A DNA stretch of 33,335 nucleotides, taken from Bacteroidota bacterium. GTDB lineage: Bacteria > Bacteroidota > Bacteroidia > UBA7662 > JAIXUI01. Position 1 is the first letter of the stretch, and each line of letters opens with the position of its first letter. The DNA lies in the NCBI GenBank assembly GCA_027484125.1, contig JAIXUI010000144.1:1-33335 (forward strand), read 5' to 3'. Positions 8,307-16,942 of the stretch are shown one piece after another. The notes below the pieces were generated by a model. That model saw only the letters and a list, made by a program, of their open reading frames with translations. It had not been told where the DNA came from and did no database searches. The translations under genes were made by a program, and so were the position numbers.

Positions 8307-11300
8307 ATGCCCTCGTTTTCCCATCTGCACGTTCATACCCAGTTTTCACTTCTTGATGGAGCCGCAGAAATAGGCGCACTGTTCAAAAAAGCAGCCGCCG
8401 ATAATATGCCGGGTCTCGCCATTACCGACCACGGCAATATGTTCGGAGCGTTCAAGTTCGTAGCCGAAGCTTGGAAGAAAACCAAAGTGGTGGGAAAAGA
8501 CGAACAGGGACGCGACATTGTGGAACCTATCACCAAACCAGTGGTGGGCTGCGAGTTTTACTTGGTAGATAACCGCCACAAAAGGCAGTTTACCAAAGAC
8601 GACCGCGATGTTCGATTTCATCAACTGCTGTTGGCTAAAAATGAAGTGGGCTACCAAAACCTGGTTAAACTTTGTTCCCTCGGTTTCATTGAAGGATTGT
8701 ATGGAAAATATCCCCGCATCGATAAGGAACTCATCCTGCAATATCACGAAGGATTAATTGCTACAACATGTTGCCTGGCGGCAGAAGTCCCTCGAACCAT
8801 TCTCCGTAAAGGTGAAGAAGAAGGCGAAAAGGTATTCAAATGGTGGCTCGATTTGTTCGGAGAAGATTACTTCATTGAGCTACAACGCCACGATATTCCC
8901 GAACAAAACCAAGTCAACGAAGTATTGCTCCGCTGGGCGAAAAAGTACCAGGTTCCGGTTATCGCTTCCAACGATAGCCATTATGTTGACCAAAAAGATG
9001 CCAACGCCCACGACATTTTGCTCTGTATCAATACAGGCGAAAAGCAATCGACCCCTACCAACAAAGATTTTAATGATGAAGACGGGCAAGCTCGTGGAAA
9101 ACGTTTCGCCTTTTATAACGACCAGTTTTATTTCAAAACCACCCAGGAAATGGGGCGACTTTTCGCTGATGTTCCTGAAGCTCTTGACAATACCAACCTA
9201 GTTTTAGACAAAATAAAACCTCTCAAGCTTAAGAAAGACATCCTGCTTCCGCATTATAAAGTGCCGGAAACTTTCAGCAGTCAGGATGCTTATTTAAGAG
9301 AAATCACCTACCAGGGGGCACGTGAGCGTTATGGAGAAATCACGCCTGATGTAGAAGAAAGGCTCAATTTTGAGCTCTTCACCATCGAATCGATGGGCTT
9401 TGCCGGCTACTTCCTCATCGTGGCCGACTTCATTAAAGCGGGCAGAGACTTAGGTGTTTTTGTGGGACCGGGCCGTGGTTCTGCTGCCGGGTCGGCCGTG
9501 GCTTACTGCATCGGCATCACCAACATCGACCCGATTAAATACAACTTGCTCTTCGAGCGTTTTCTCAACCCTGACCGTAAATCAATGCCCGATATTGATA
9601 CCGACTTCGACGATGAAGGCCGTCAAAAGGTAATTGATTATGTGGTAGAGAAATACGGCAAAAACCAAGTCGCCCAGATTGTAACCTATGGCACCATGGC
9701 CGCCAAAATGAGCATCAAAGACGTTGCTCGTGTGCTTGACTTGCCCCTTAGTGAAGCCAATGCCATTGCCAAGCTAGTTCCTGAGAAGCCTGGTATCGAA
9801 TTAAACAGAATCATTCTGGCGCCCTTGGAAGGTGAAAAAAGCCTGAAAGAAAAAGAAGGGCTCAACGGCGAGGACCTCGAAAATGTAAAAAAGCTACGAG
9901 GTCTTTATGAAGGGAATGAACCAGCATCAAAAGTGCTGAAAGAAGCGGTTATTCTGGAAGGTTCAGTAAGAGGAACAGGCATTCATGCCGCAGGCATCAT
10001 CATCGCACCGGAAGACTTAACCAACATCATCCCGGTATTTACCAGCAAGGAAACTGAATTGCTCATCACCCAGTTCGAAGGGAAAATCATCGAAGATGCC
10101 GGAGTAATTAAGATGGACTTTCTCGGTCTGAAAACCCTAACCATCATTCGCGATGCACTTCGCATGATAAAAGCGAATCATGGAATTACCATCGACATCG
10201 ACACCATCCCGCTGGACGATGAGCAAACCTTTCAACTGTACCAAAAAGGAGAAACCAACGGAACGTTTCAGTTCGAATCTGCGGGAATGCAAAAATACCT
10301 GAGGGAGCTGAAGCCGGACAAGTTTGACGACCTCATTGCCATGAACGCCCTGTACCGTCCTGGTCCCTTGGAGTACATCCCCAACTTCATCAACCGTAAG
10401 CACGGGCGGGAAGCCATCTCCTTCGACCTTCCCGAAATGGAAGAGTACCTCGCCGACACCTACGGAATCACCGTTTACCAGGAACAGGTGATGTTGCTTT
10501 CCCAAAAGCTAGCCGGATTCTCCAAAGGTGATGCAGACGTGCTCCGCAAAGCCATGGGAAAAAAAGACCGAGCAACCCTCGACAAAATGAAGTCGAAGTT
10601 CATGGAGGGGGCTGGAAGCAAAGGATTCGACGGGAAAACATTAGAGAAAATATGGACCGACTGGGAAGCCTTCGCTCAGTACGCCTTCAATAAATCGCAT
10701 TCAACCTGCTATGCTTTTGTAGCCTACCAAACTGCCTGGTTAAAAGCCCATTATCCGGCTGAATACATGGCTTCAGTACTTACGCACAACTTAAATCAGA
10801 TTGAAAAAATCACTTTTTTCATGGAAGAGTGCCGGCGTATGGGGCTGGTAGTGTTAGGACCAGACGTCAACGAATCGGATATTCAGTTTGCGGTGAACAA
10901 GAAAGGAGAAATTCGATTTGGGTTGGGTGCCATAAAAGGCGTTGGAGAAGCCGCTGTTGAAAGCTTGATTGCGGAACGAAATGCCAAAGGGGCCTTTAAA
11001 AGCATCTTCGACTTTACCAGCAGAATCAACCTTCGGGCAGCTAACCGAAAAACATTGGAAGCATTGGCACAAGCCGGAGGCTTCGACTGTTTCGAGCAAA
11101 ATCACCGTGCACAGTTGCTTTTACCCGGAAACGATGGGCAAACCGGTATCGAAAAGGCCATCAGACATGGACAAAACACCCAAAATGCGCAAGCTTCCGC
11201 TCAAGTATCCTTGTTTGGGTTCGTCACTGGAGACAATCAAAACGCACATGAACCGGAATTGCCCAAGGTAGAGCCCTTTTCCGACTTTGTAAGGCTACAA

Positions 11301-11921
11301 AAAGAGCGCGAAGTCATCGGATTTTACCTCAGTGGGCATCCGTTAGACGAATTCAGTATAGACATTCGCACTTTTACCAATAGCAACTGCACCAATCTCA
11401 TGCAAACACCCAATAGGGAACTCAAGTTTGCCTGTATTGTTACCGACAGCTCGCGGGGAACCAACCGCCAAGGTAAACCCTTCTGCGCCGCCACGGTCCA
11501 GGATTTCGATGGCGTAGCAGAATTGTTCCTCACTGACGAAGCCTACTTCAAATACCATGAGTTTTTCACCCCGGATAATCGGCTCTTTATAAGGGCCATG
11601 TTTCGCCCAAGAAACCCCAATTCTCCCTCTAAATTCGATCTAAAAATCACCGAAGTTCGGCTTCTCGATAAAATCAGAAATGAAATGACCAAAGGCCTTA
11701 ACCTTCGCCTAGGATTGGAGCACCTCAGTCCTGACTTGGTCCAATCATTAGGACGATTGGTAAGAGCATGTCCTGGTAGCGTTCCACTCAAAATAGAAAT
11801 TCAGCATCCACAGGAAAAACTCATTTTAGATACCAAAAGCCGCACTTTGAAAGTCGATCCAGGCAACGACTTGATTAATGGACTCAGAAGTTTGTCCATC
11901 GACTTTACTTTGGAAAGCTGA
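8307..11921 (+). CDS. dnaE: DNA polymerase III subunit alpha (replicative polymerase)
   Basis: Catalytic subunit of the chromosomal replicase, 1204 aa. Domains in order: PHP domain from residue 1 (HLHVHTQFSLLDGAA, AITDHGN); palm with the catalytic aspartates in MPDIDTDFDDEG (D431, D433) and IKMDFLGLKTL (D604); fingers (FQFESAGMQ, MNALYRPGPLEYIP, YGITVYQEQVM); helix-hairpin-helix region near IRFGLGAIKGVGE; an internal beta-clamp motif QVSLFGF (966-972); and a C-terminal OB fold (FACIVTDSSRGTNRQGKPF). No intein and no DnaQ-like exonuclease insertion is seen. The start is supported by the PHP motif at once after the ATG. Length is normal for DnaE1. The gene has its own promoter and is followed by trxA after 64 nt. 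Confidence 0.97.
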   Translation: MPSFSHLHVHTQFSLLDGAAEIGALFKKAAADNMPGLAITDHGNMFGAFKFVAEAWKKTKVVGKDEQGRDIVEPITKPVVGCEFYLVDNRHKRQFTKDDRDVRFHQLLLAKNEVGYQNLVKLCSLGFIEGLYGKYPRIDKELILQYHEGLIATTCCLAAEVPRTILRKGEEEGEKVFKWWLDLFGEDYFIELQRHDIPEQNQVNEVLLRWAKKYQVPVIASNDSHYVDQKDANAHDILLCINTGEKQSTPTNKDFNDEDGQARGKRFAFYNDQFYFKTTQEMGRLFADVPEALDNTNLVLDKIKPLKLKKDILLPHYKVPETFSSQDAYLREITYQGARERYGEITPDVEERLNFELFTIESMGFAGYFLIVADFIKAGRDLGVFVGPGRGSAAGSAVAYCIGITNIDPIKYNLLFERFLNPDRKSMPDIDTDFDDEGRQKVIDYVVEKYGKNQVAQIVTYGTMAAKMSIKDVARVLDLPLSEANAIAKLVPEKPGIELNRIILAPLEGEKSLKEKEGLNGEDLENVKKLRGLYEGNEPASKVLKEAVILEGSVRGTGIHAAGIIIAPEDLTNIIPVFTSKETELLITQFEGKIIEDAGVIKMDFLGLKTLTIIRDALRMIKANHGITIDIDTIPLDDEQTFQLYQKGETNGTFQFESAGMQKYLRELKPDKFDDLIAMNALYRPGPLEYIPNFINRKHGREAISFDLPEMEEYLADTYGITVYQEQVMLLSQKLAGFSKGDADVLRKAMGKKDRATLDKMKSKFMEGAGSKGFDGKTLEKIWTDWEAFAQYAFNKSHSTCYAFVAYQTAWLKAHYPAEYMASVLTHNLNQIEKITFFMEECRRMGLVVLGPDVNESDIQFAVNKKGEIRFGLGAIKGVGEAAVESLIAERNAKGAFKSIFDFTSRINLRAANRKTLEALAQAGGFDCFEQNHRAQLLLPGNDGQTGIEKAIRHGQNTQNAQASAQVSLFGFVTGDNQNAHEPELPKVEPFSDFVRLQKEREVIGFYLSGHPLDEFSIDIRTFTNSNCTNLMQTPNRELKFACIVTDSSRGTNRQGKPFCAATVQDFDGVAELFLTDEAYFKYHEFFTPDNRLFIRAMFRPRNPNSPSKFDLKITEVRLLDKIRNEMTKGLNLRLGLEHLSPDLVQSLGRLVRACPGSVPLKIEIQHPQEKLILDTKSRTLKVDPGNDLINGLRSLSIDFTLES

Positions 11922-11985
11922 ATCACTATCACGAATGAACCAAATGCCCTTCCTTTGCATTACTTAAACACTAACTTCATTAACA

Positions 11986-12309
11986 ATGGCAGTAGAATTT
12001 AAAGACGACAACTTTCAAAACCTGGTAATCGAATCTGATAAGCCGGTTCTCGTAGATTTTTGGGCTGAATGGTGTGGCCCTTGCCGCATGGTAGGGCCGA
12101 TTGTAGAAGAACTCGCTACAGAATACAACGGCAAAGCCGTAATTGGCAAACTCAATGTTGATGAAAATGCCAACGTTTCTGTTGAGTACGGCATCCGCAG
12201 CATTCCAACCTTATTGATTTTTAAGAATGGCAAAATCGCTGACAAAATCGTTGGCGCTGTACCTAAAGCCGTTTTGAAAGAAAAGCTCGAAGCGGTTCTT
12301 CAGGCTTAA
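11986..12309 (+). CDS. trxA: Thioredoxin
   Basis: Cytosolic 107-aa disulfide reductase. It has the canonical active site WCGPC (C30, C33) in FWAEWCGPCRM, the buried Asp in VLVDFW (D24) and the cis-proline in RSIPTLLIF (P74). There is no signal peptide, so it is the cytoplasmic thioredoxin fed by thioredoxin reductase (not in the window), supplying electrons to ribonucleotide reductase and others. A strong terminator begins 9 nt after the stop, so it ends the dnaE-trxA stretch. Confidence 0.96.
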   Translation: MAVEFKDDNFQNLVIESDKPVLVDFWAEWCGPCRMVGPIVEELATEYNGKAVIGKLNVDENANVSVEYGIRSIPTLLIFKNGKIADKIVGAVPKAVLKEKLEAVLQA

Positions 12310-12317
12310 TCCTAGTT

Positions 12318-12343
12318 AAAAAGCCTCCTCCGGGAGGCTTTTT
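12318..12343 (+). terminator. Rho-independent terminator after trxA
   Basis: GCCTCC and GGAGGC pair around a TCCG loop, flanked by five A on the left and five T on the right. It can act in both directions, but only the plus strand has genes upstream. Confidence 0.9.
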
Positions 12344-12367
12344 CATTTATATCCTTTTTAGTAGCCT

Positions 12368-12375
12368 TATCTTCG
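12368..12375 (+). promoter_or_regulatory. -7 promoter box TATCTTCG for lgt
   Basis: TATCTTCG fits TAnnTTCG and lies 4 nt before the lgt ATG, the same gap as in dnaE. A weak TTT (12346-12348) stands 19 nt upstream. It follows directly on the trxA terminator, where a new promoter is needed. Confidence 0.45.
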
Positions 12376-12379
12376 ACTT

Positions 12380-13192
12380 ATGTTGGCAAATGCAGCAATT
12401 TTAGCATCCATTCGATGGGATGTAGATCCTGAAATTTTCAATCTTGGCCCTCTCGCACTCCGATGGTACGGAGTGCTATTCATGCTGGGCTTCTATATCG
12501 GTTACAAAATCCTGGAAAAAGTATATCAGAAAGAAGGCTTTAAACTGGAAGAACTTGATAAACTTGGACTTTATGTAGGGATTGGAACAGTAGTTGGCGC
12601 TCGCCTTGGTCATTGTTTATTCTACCAACCTGATTATTATCTCGCTCATCCAATAGAAATTCTAATGATTCATCAAGGTGGGCTTGCAAGTCATGGTGCT
12701 GCTATAGGCATCATCCTTGGAATGTTGGTGTACGCTAGAAAATTTAACAAAACCTTCCTTTGGACAGCCGACCGAGTAGTAATTACTGTTGCTCTTGGAG
12801 CTTGTTTTATCCGCCTAGGCAACCTCATGAACTCGGAAATCGTGGGCACCCCCTCCACCCTTCCCTGGGCTTTTGAGTTCATTCGTTTGGGTGAACAGCC
12901 GCCTGTCCCTCGGCACCCTGCCCAACTTTACGAATCCTTGTATTACCTCCTCACCTTCTTGGTGATTTATCGTTTGTACTGGAAGACTCCTTCTGCTCAA
13001 AGCCCTGGCAAAATATTTGGCATCTTCCTGCTTATGGTGTTTGGTTTCCGTTTTATCATCGAATTCTTTAAAGAAAATCAAGTGGATTTCGAACAAGGAC
13101 TTAGCTTAAACATGGGTCAAATGCTGAGTCTGCCGCTCATTTTGGCAGGATTGTTATTGTTATTCAGACCCAAGCCTAACGCGATGTTATAA
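12380..13192 (+). CDS. lgt: Prolipoprotein diacylglyceryl transferase
   Basis: Inner-membrane enzyme that moves diacylglyceryl from phosphatidylglycerol to the lipobox cysteine of prolipoproteins, the first step of lipoprotein maturation. The 270-aa protein has seven hydrophobic segments and the family signatures: HQGGLASHGA (H98, H105), the Lgt signature FIRLGNLMNSEIVG (R145, G147, N148, E153) and RHPAQLYES (H179, Q182, Y184, E185). Length is normal. Its stop is followed 2 nt later by the ATG of the alpha/beta hydrolase, so the two are co-transcribed; whether the hydrolase acts on lipids or lipoproteins is not shown. Confidence 0.95.
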   Translation: MLANAAILASIRWDVDPEIFNLGPLALRWYGVLFMLGFYIGYKILEKVYQKEGFKLEELDKLGLYVGIGTVVGARLGHCLFYQPDYYLAHPIEILMIHQGGLASHGAAIGIILGMLVYARKFNKTFLWTADRVVITVALGACFIRLGNLMNSEIVGTPSTLPWAFEFIRLGEQPPVPRHPAQLYESLYYLLTFLVIYRLYWKTPSAQSPGKIFGIFLLMVFGFRFIIEFFKENQVDFEQGLSLNMGQMLSLPLILAGLLLLFRPKPNAML

Positions 13193-13194
13193 CA

Positions 13195-14208
13195 ATGAAA
13201 AAACCGAGAAGACGGCCACTTAATTATCTCAAAATCCTAAGGAATGTCGGCATTTTAACCGGCTTACTGGCTCTAGCTTATGTACTAGGACCAAAACCTG
13301 AATTCCCCTCCTTAAGCCTTGAGTTGCCTAAAGTTCCGGAAGCGCCTCAGTTAGTGGCTTATGTAGCACAAAAAGAGGCTTCTTTCCCAGTAAAACCAGG
13401 CAATGAAGCTCGCATCGTTTGGGCGGATACTCCGGGAAAGGTGACTGATTACGCATTTGTATATCTGCACGGCTTTACGGCTTCTGCAGAAGAAGGTGAA
13501 CCCCTGCACCGCGAAACAGCCGCTCGCTACAAAGCTAATTTGTACATCGCCAGACTGCCGGAACACGGGGTAAAAAGCGAAAACCCTATGGAAAATTATA
13601 CCATAGTAAACCAATGGGAGGGCGCCAGCGAGGCTTTAGCCATTGGATTAAAACTGGGTAAAAAAGTGATCCTGATGGGTACCTCTACCGGTGGAACCCT
13701 TGCACTTATGTTAGCAGAACACTATAAGTCGAAGGTTCACTCACTCTTGCTCTTCTCACCCAATATCAGGGTGAATGACCCCAATGCTCATTTACTAAAC
13801 GACCACTGGGGTAAACAACTGGCCACACTCGTGTTGGGCGGTAACCAATACCAAGTACCCAATCCTAATCAATCTGCTCAGGCATTTTGGCATACGCGAT
13901 ATAGCATTAATGCCTTGGTAGAATTGCAGGAAATGTTAGAAGAACAAATGACTCCAGCTCATTGGATCAAAATTGTTCAGCCAACTTTGATTCTCGCCTA
14001 TTATAAAAATGAACAAGAACAAGATCGTGTGGTAAGAGTGGATGCCATGACCGATGCTTTCCAAGGTTTAAGTACTCCCGATAAAGACAAGAAAATGGTA
14101 AAATTGGCTACTCCGGGTGATCATGTTATTGGTAGTAAACACAAATCCAAAGACTTAGATGCTGTTAGAAAAGCTACGTTTGAGTTCTTTGATGAGCGCT
14201 TGAACTGA
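13195..14208 (+). CDS. Membrane-anchored alpha/beta hydrolase
   Basis: A 337-aa protein with a basic N-terminus and a single hydrophobic segment at about 15-31 (LRNVGILTGLLALAYVLG) but no clear cleavage site, suggesting an anchored periplasmic hydrolase. From residue 84 on it is an alpha/beta-hydrolase fold: oxyanion strand FVYLHGFTAS (89-97), nucleophile elbow MGTSTGG with S164, likely acid D277 (NEQEQDRVV) and likely base H310 (TPGDHVIGS). The pattern resembles carboxylesterase/monoacylglycerol-lipase-like proteins, but the substrate is unknown. It sits between lgt (2 nt) and a methyltransferase (8 nt) in one operon. Confidence 0.8.
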   Translation: MKKPRRRPLNYLKILRNVGILTGLLALAYVLGPKPEFPSLSLELPKVPEAPQLVAYVAQKEASFPVKPGNEARIVWADTPGKVTDYAFVYLHGFTASAEEGEPLHRETAARYKANLYIARLPEHGVKSENPMENYTIVNQWEGASEALAIGLKLGKKVILMGTSTGGTLALMLAEHYKSKVHSLLLFSPNIRVNDPNAHLLNDHWGKQLATLVLGGNQYQVPNPNQSAQAFWHTRYSINALVELQEMLEEQMTPAHWIKIVQPTLILAYYKNEQEQDRVVRVDAMTDAFQGLSTPDKDKKMVKLATPGDHVIGSKHKSKDLDAVRKATFEFFDERLN

Positions 14209-14216
14209 ATTATTCC

Positions 14217-15128
14217 ATGAATTGGATAAAAATGCTGGCCAAGCCGGCATATCGGTTGGCACACGATGGATTGAATTTCGCTTACAGAAAAAGCTGGACG
14301 CATTATGGCGGTAAGCGTATTGGAAAAGGTCACATTTCTGACGAGCATCTTCAAAACCCAACCCTTGATGACGCTCTAGAAGCGGATCTCATCGCTTCAG
14401 GAATTCCAGTTAGTCATCACACCATCAACCTGGAGGGTTATTGGAAATACAGAAAAGCAGCGCCCTATCCGCCTGATTATTTCGGTGGAGGAAACGATCC
14501 CAAGCGCAATTTCACAGAGAAAACCCTGGAACATTATCTCAGCAGCGAGCTGAAAGATTTATCGGCGTGTAAGGTTTTGGTGGATGTGGCTGCCGCCACT
14601 TCTCCTTGGGCCGAAGTAGCTCAGCATTTTTGGCCACATCTTACCACTTGGAAACAAGACTTAGTTTATCCCAAAAATCAACATACGGAATCCAAACAGT
14701 TGGGTGGTTATGCGCATGAAATGAACCTCCCCAGCAATCATGTTGATTTAATCACCTTGCACTGTTCTTTAGAGCATTTTGAAGGCAACTCCGATAGCCT
14801 GTTTTTCGAAACAGCACAAAGAGTGCTCGCGCCAGGTGGTACGCTCATGATTCATCCTTTTTATATCGCCAGCGAATACACCATTCATATCGATCCAGCT
14901 TACAACCTCTTGCACCGGCATCGCCCCCAACTCGACCCCCAAGCTCGATTAAGGATTGCAAGTTGGTATCAGTATTTTTCCCGTCATTACGACGTAAGTA
15001 CCTTGAAGAGCAGGATTCTTCAACATTGTCCACAACTTCAGCCTCGCTTGGTTAGAATAGATAACTTTAGAGATGTCGCAGAAAACTGCTACTTACGCTG
15101 GGTTCTTCTATTAGAAAAGCCAGAATAA
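14217..15128 (+). CDS. Class I SAM-dependent methyltransferase
   Basis: A 303-aa soluble protein. The SAM-binding motif I is the VLVDVAAATSPWAEV stretch (120-133), unusual in having AAAT where most have GxGxG. The post-motif block VDLITLHCSLEHFEG (176-190) and RVLAPGGTLMIHPF (202-215) are typical of Methyltransf_11/23 proteins. The N-terminal 90 residues and the GGGNDPKRNFTEK segment resemble methyltransferases found beside glycan genes. It starts 8 nt after the hydrolase stop, so it is third in the lgt operon. The substrate is not recognisable; a lipid, sugar or protein acceptor are all possible. Confidence 0.78.
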   Translation: MNWIKMLAKPAYRLAHDGLNFAYRKSWTHYGGKRIGKGHISDEHLQNPTLDDALEADLIASGIPVSHHTINLEGYWKYRKAAPYPPDYFGGGNDPKRNFTEKTLEHYLSSELKDLSACKVLVDVAAATSPWAEVAQHFWPHLTTWKQDLVYPKNQHTESKQLGGYAHEMNLPSNHVDLITLHCSLEHFEGNSDSLFFETAQRVLAPGGTLMIHPFYIASEYTIHIDPAYNLLHRHRPQLDPQARLRIASWYQYFSRHYDVSTLKSRILQHCPQLQPRLVRIDNFRDVAENCYLRWVLLLEKPE

Positions 15129-15160
15129 TCAAGATATTTCTAATTTAATGCTGCTTATTC

Positions 15161-15191
15161 TTTCGATAACCTAAACAGAAACTTATATTCG
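15161..15191 (+). promoter_or_regulatory. Promoter of asnB: TTTC-N19-TATATTCG
   Basis: TTTC (15161-15164), 19 nt, TATATTCG (15184-15191), then 24 nt to the asnB ATG. Fits the TTTG-N19-TAnnTTTG/TTCG layout seen elsewhere in the window, with one mismatch in the -33 box. Confidence 0.5.
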
Positions 15192-15215
15192 TTTAGGCTA
15201 TTAAAAGAAATTATC

Positions 15216-16880
15216 ATGTGTGGCATTGCTGGCGTCTTCGGACTTAGAAATTCAACAACATCATTAAGACCTGAGATTCTGGAGATGTCCAGAAAAATTA
15301 GGCATAGAGGCCCGGATTGGTCAGGTTACTTCAGCCATCCAGCTGCCATTCTAGCGCACGAGCGACTCGCTATCGTAGACCCAAAATCCGGCAGGCAGCC
15401 TTTATTCAGCCCTGACGAGCAGATTGTACTTGCCGTTAATGGTGAAATCTATAATCACTTGGAGTTAAGAGCTGAGTTTCCGGAATATGAATTCCAAACA
15501 GCTTCTGATTGCGAAGTAATCATTCCTCTTTACCTCCGTTACGGGCCCGATTTTGTGGACAAACTCAATGGCATTTTCGCCTTTGCTGTGTTCGATTGCA
15601 GGGATGAAAGTTGGATGTTGGCGCGTGACCATATGGGAATCATTCCCTTGTATGAAGGCTTTGATCAGCAAGGTCAGCACTTCTTCGCTTCGGAATTAAA
15701 AGCTTTAGAAGGCAAATGCACCACTGTCCAAATTTTCCCTCCTGGTTTTGCGTCCTATTCAAAAAGAGACAATGGAATTCCTTTTCAATGGTACCAAAGA
15801 GCATGGAGTTCATACGAAGCAGTTGAAAATCAGGAGGCTTCGATTGCCCAACTCAGAGAAGCCCTGAAAGCAGCTGTTCACCGCCAGTTGATGTGCGATG
15901 TTCCCTATGGAGTGTTGCTCTCAGGCGGCCTAGACTCCAGCATTGTAAGTGCTTTGTCCATGCAGTTCTCCAGAAATCGAATTGAAAGTAAAGATCAAGA
16001 GGAGGCTTGGTATCCTAGGTTACACTCTTTTGCAGTCGGTTTGGTGGGCTCCCCGGATTTAAAGGCTGCTCGTCATGCAGCAGCACATATCGGCAGCATA
16101 CACCATGAAATCACCTTCACCATTCAGGAAGCGTTAGATGCGTTAAGTGACGTCATCTACCAATTAGAAACTTACGACGTTACCACTGTGAGGGCTTCTA
16201 CGCCTATGTACCTATTGGCAAGGGTAATTAAATCGATGGGAATAAAAATGGTTTTGTCGGGCGAAGGCGCTGACGAAATTTTTGGTGGCTATTTGTACTT
16301 CCATAAAGCCCCAAATGCACAAGCTTTTCATGAAGAAACGGTAAGAAAACTGAGCAAACTACACCTTTACGACTGTTTAAGGGTGAATAAGTCGCTAGCA
16401 GCTTGGGGTGTTGAAGGCCGAGTCCCATTTCTTGACAAGGAATTTATGGATGTGGCCATGTCTTTAAATCCACAAGCAAAAATGGCAGGGAATGGTAAAA
16501 TTGAAAAAGCCATTCTGAGAGAGGCCTTTCAGGATATTCTGCCGGAAAGCATTGTCTGGAGACAGAAAGAACAGTTCTCTGATGGTGTTGGGTATTCCTG
16601 GATTGACACTTTAAAGGCTATGGCAGATAAGGAAGTTAGCGATGCGCAAATGACAGAAGCCGCCTACCGATTCCCTATCAATACTCCGAAAACCAAAGAA
16701 GAATACTGGTACAGAAGCATGTTTCACCGTCATTTCCCTTCCGATGCTGCGGCCTCCACAGTACCTTCTGTAAAATCGGTGGCTTGCAGCACCCCGGAGG
16801 CATTAGCGTGGGACGCCTCTTTTGCCCAACTCAACGACCCATCCGGAAGAGCAGTAAAGGATGTGCATCAATCCAGTTAA
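15216..16880 (+). CDS. asnB: Asparagine synthetase B (glutamine-hydrolysing)
   Basis: Makes asparagine from aspartate, ATP and glutamine-derived ammonia in the cytosol. The initiator Met is followed by the glutaminase nucleophile C2 (MCGIAGVFG), with RHRGPD, NGEIYNH and the class II amidotransferase fold over about 1-190. The synthetase domain has the PP-loop LLSGGLDSS (S236-S242), SGEGADEIFGGY and GRVPFLDKEF. Length (554 aa) and the C-terminal tail match the E. coli AsnB type rather than the longer or truncated AsnB-like amidotransferases of polysaccharide loci. It has its own promoter and a terminator shared with the convergent oxidoreductase. Confidence 0.95.
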   Translation: MCGIAGVFGLRNSTTSLRPEILEMSRKIRHRGPDWSGYFSHPAAILAHERLAIVDPKSGRQPLFSPDEQIVLAVNGEIYNHLELRAEFPEYEFQTASDCEVIIPLYLRYGPDFVDKLNGIFAFAVFDCRDESWMLARDHMGIIPLYEGFDQQGQHFFASELKALEGKCTTVQIFPPGFASYSKRDNGIPFQWYQRAWSSYEAVENQEASIAQLREALKAAVHRQLMCDVPYGVLLSGGLDSSIVSALSMQFSRNRIESKDQEEAWYPRLHSFAVGLVGSPDLKAARHAAAHIGSIHHEITFTIQEALDALSDVIYQLETYDVTTVRASTPMYLLARVIKSMGIKMVLSGEGADEIFGGYLYFHKAPNAQAFHEETVRKLSKLHLYDCLRVNKSLAAWGVEGRVPFLDKEFMDVAMSLNPQAKMAGNGKIEKAILREAFQDILPESIVWRQKEQFSDGVGYSWIDTLKAMADKEVSDAQMTEAAYRFPINTPKTKEEYWYRSMFHRHFPSDAAASTVPSVKSVACSTPEALAWDASFAQLNDPSGRAVKDVHQSS

Positions 16881-16897
16881 ACACGTTTCAAATTAAA

Positions 16898-16930
16898 AAA
16901 GGGGGAATAACTAATCGGCATTCCCCCTTT
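16898..16930. terminator. Bidirectional terminator between asnB and the convergent oxidoreductase
   Basis: AAAGGGGGAAT and ATTCCCCCTTT form an 11-bp perfect stem around an 11-nt loop. On the minus strand the stem is followed by six T; on the plus strand by three T. It lies 17 nt after asnB and 12 nt after the minus-strand gene. Confidence 0.88.
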
Positions 16931-16942
16931 CATAAGATTTAA

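Noticed and set aside
8307-11921. Intein or exonuclease insertion in dnaE, and the many overlapping ORFs inside it
   Set aside because: The polymerase motifs are continuous and of normal spacing; the overlapping frames are shadows of a long coding sequence.
15216-16880. Polysaccharide amidotransferase role for the AsnB-like protein
   Set aside because: Length, PP-loop and C-terminal tail match true E. coli-type asparagine synthetase B, and the gene has its own promoter and terminator.
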